From Agathobacter sp. (GTDB taxonomy: Bacteria; Bacillota; Clostridia; Lachnospirales; Lachnospiraceae), in NCBI GenBank assembly GCA_017623935.1, contig JAGAOC010000034.1, forward strand, positions 20,375 through 84,374: 64,000 nucleotides of DNA, written 5' to 3'. Shown one piece after another: positions 62,554 to 64,000 of the stretch (positions are counted from its first letter, which is position 1; each line of letters starts with the position of its first letter). Below the pieces are notes generated by a model. That model did no database searches. It was not told the origin of the DNA and saw nothing but the letters and a program-made list of their open reading frames with translations. The translations under genes and the position numbers were made by a program.

Positions 62554-62582
62554 ACTATAGCACCAAAATCCTTATAAAGCAA
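62554..62582 (-). promoter_or_regulatory. Promoter of the rimP-nusA-infB operon
   Basis: Minus-strand TTGCTT (62577-62582), a 17-bp spacer and TATAGT (62554-62559), between galE and rimP. Expected start near 62547. Confidence 0.75.
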
Positions 62583-62601
62583 GGCTTTTTCTGGATTTTT
62601 T

Positions 62602-62628
62602 CCATTTTTTGCAATCACTGCAAAATGG
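62602..62628 (-). other. Imperfect inverted repeat downstream of galE
   Basis: Arms CCATTTTTTGCA (62602-62613) and TGCAAAATGG (62619-62628), with two bulged bases. No T-run follows on the minus strand, so a terminator function for galE is uncertain. Confidence 0.35.
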
Positions 62629-62656
62629 ATAGTGCTTACTTAAAAATACACCGGAA

Positions 62657-63673
62657 TTATTCTTCATATCCATTTGGATTATTCTTCTGCCATCTCCAGG
62701 AATCTGCACACATCTCTTTGATTCCGTATTTTGCTTCCCAACCTAATTCTTCTTTTGCCTTAGATGGGTCACAGTAACAGGTAGCGATGTCTCCTGGTCT
62801 TCTGTCTTTGATCACATATGGGATCTTAATATCGTTAGCTGCTTCAAAATTCTTAACGATATCTAATACACTATATCCGTGTCCTGTTCCTAAGTTGTAT
62901 ACGCAAAGACCTGCATTCTCTTCAATCTTCTTAAGAGCTTTTACATGGCCGATCGCTAAGTCTACTACGTGGATGTAATCGCGGACACCTGTTCCGTCTG
63001 GAGTATCGTAATCATCACCGAATACACCAAGCTGCTCTAATTTACCAACTGCTACCTGAGTGATATATGGCATCAGGTTGTTAGGAATTCCGTTAGGATT
63101 CTCTCCCATTGTTCCACTCTGATGAGCTCCGATCGGATTGAAGTAACGAAGAAGGATCACGTTCCATTCGTTATCTGCTTTCTGGATATCCATAAGGATC
63201 TGCTCTAACATGGATTTGGTCCATCCATATGGATTAGTACACTGTCCCTTTGGACACTGCTCTGTGATCGGGATCTGTGCCGGATCTCCGTATACAGTTG
63301 CGGAAGAAGAGAAAATGATGTTCTTGCATCCGTTCTGTCTCATTACATCAACCAGAGTCAATGTTCCAGCGATGTTGTTCTCATAATATTCCCAAGGTTT
63401 TGCTACTGATTCACCAACAGCCTTCAATCCTGCAAAATGGATACAGCTGTCAATCTTCTCATTAGCAAAGATCTTATTTAATACTTCTCTGTCTAAAATG
63501 TCTCCCTTATAGAAAGTTACATCTTTGCCAGTCAGTGCTTTTACTCTCTCTAAGGACTTCTCAGAAGAGTTGCTTAAGTTATCTAAAACAACTACCTCAT
63601 ATCCTGCGTCTAATAATTCTACACAAGTGTGACTTCCGATATATCCTGCTCCTCCAGTTACTAAAATAGCCAT
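62657..63673 (-). CDS. galE: UDP-glucose 4-epimerase
   Basis: A 338-residue short-chain dehydrogenase/reductase epimerase that interconverts UDP-glucose and UDP-galactose. NAD motif [18 protein letters not shown], the Tyr-xxx-Lys pair in [12 protein letters not shown], and GSHxx/[14 protein letters not shown] segments identify GalE. A GGAG site lies about 8 bases before the ATG. It is a single gene upstream of the nusA operon promoter. Confidence 0.96.
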   Translation of the reverse strand: MAILVTGGAGYIGSHTCVELLDAGYEVVVLDNLSNSSEKSLERVKALTGKDVTFYKGDILDREVLNKIFANEKIDSCIHFAGLKAVGESVAKPWEYYENNIAGTLTLVDVMRQNGCKNIIFSSSATVYGDPAQIPITEQCPKGQCTNPYGWTKSMLEQILMDIQKADNEWNVILLRYFNPIGAHQSGTMGENPNGIPNNLMPYITQVAVGKLEQLGVFGDDYDTPDGTGVRDYIHVVDLAIGHVKALKKIEENAGLCVYNLGTGHGYSVLDIVKNFEAANDIKIPYVIKDRRPGDIATCYCDPSKAKEELGWEAKYGIKEMCADSWRWQKNNPNGYEE

Positions 63674-63782
63674 AGTATCAATCTCCTTTTCCCAATATTT
63701 TGTATTGCCTTAAGTTGTTTATAGTTTATCTCATATTGAGAGATTTGTATAGAACTAAATGTGGAAAAAATATGTAAAAATG

Positions 63783-63811
63783 TTGCATGTGTGAATTTTT
63801 CTTTTTATAAT
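63783..63811 (+). promoter_or_regulatory. Promoter of the AraC-type gene
   Basis: TTGCAT (63783-63788), a 17-bp spacer and TATAAT (63806-63811), about 70 bp upstream of the ATG at 63883. Confidence 0.8.
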
Positions 63812-63882
63812 AGAGTTATTATAGGATTTTGAACGGTAAAAGAGTTTTGCAATAAAATAGTGATCAAGAAAGGATTCGTCAT

Positions 63883-64000
63883 ATGGAACAAAATTATAAG
63901 AATTCGTACATCGTTACAGAAAAAGAACTGGTATCCTTAAGTGTATATAATGTAGGTTTTCAAAAATGTGATTCCCTCTACCAGTGGGGACCAGGAATTC
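63883..64000 (+). CDS. AraC family regulator, N-terminal part (3' end outside window)
   Basis: The frame opens at the ATG at 63883 with an AAAGGA site 9 bases upstream and runs to the window end, 39 codons. The piece VGFQKCDSLYQWGPG resembles the start of cupin-type AraC regulators common in Lachnospiraceae. The HTH domain is outside the window, so the class is inferred from the N-terminus only. Confidence 0.55.
   Translation, partial: MEQNYKNSYIVTEKELVSLSVYNVGFQKCDSLYQWGPGI

Overview
The window looks like one contiguous stretch of a low-GC, endospore-forming, anaerobic Clostridia chromosome, most likely a gut Lachnospiraceae. Evidence for this is the Rnf complex with ApbE, a biotin-dependent sodium-pumping decarboxylase operon with two carboxyltransferases, RemA, YtfJ/GerW, two D-Ala-D-Ala carboxypeptidases beside scpAB, and the Firmicutes order rimP-nusA-rnpM-ylxQ-infB-rbfA-nrnA-truB-ribF...rpsO-pnp. 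Most genes are on the minus strand. I saw no rRNA or tRNA gene, insertion sequence, prophage or CRISPR array.

Layout. 1-1.75 kb: gmk (cut by the left edge), remA and yicC, divergent from rqcH. 3.8-8 kb: recG, a FakA/YloV-like kinase and an Asp23 protein, divergent from rpmB. 8.4-10.8 kb: a Nudix operon ending in ytfI-like DUF2953, ytfJ and a tiny membrane protein. 10.8-23.4 kb: a long minus-strand series with proline synthesis (proB, proA), folate salvage, miaB, a NusG-II/Gx-transporter pair, ruvAB, zapA, a U32 peptidase and a FtsW-type/class B PBP pair. 23.4-24.3 kb: a small accessory module, a DUF3990 protein plus a DUF3791-like partner. 24.4-30.7 kb: apbE facing rnfCDGEAB. 30.9-37.8 kb: a YprB-like nuclease, an isolated cheR, then murR/rpiR, a BaiN-type flavoprotein, cmk, ispH and a four-domain S1 protein. 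38-43.4 kb: a carboxyltransferase/OadG/biotin carrier/OadB/OadA operon. 43.4-50 kb: two carboxypeptidases around scpAB, cardiolipin synthase and an intracellular subtilisin. 50-62.6 kb: the pnp-rpsO and nusA-infB translation/RNA operons. 62.6-64 kb: galE and the start of an AraC-type regulator.

How the genes work together. Rnf (ferredoxin:NAD, ion pumping, flavinylated by ApbE) and the decarboxylase operon both couple metabolism to an ion gradient. The rest is mainly housekeeping: information processing, cell division, envelope and segregation. Several transcription units have near-consensus sigma-A promoters with 17-bp spacers, which allows the unit boundaries to be placed.

The least ordinary observations are: a dispersed intergenic repeat with three copies whose inner hairpin shows a compensatory base change; a perfect 12-bp hairpin immediately after the rimP-nusA operon promoter, placed like an attenuator; the composite decarboxylase with two carboxyltransferases and a lipoprotein-fused OadG; a 101-bp two-frame overlap between the FtsW-type and PBP genes; the DUF3990 module; and a small membrane ORF whose ATG lies inside its upstream neighbour's terminator.
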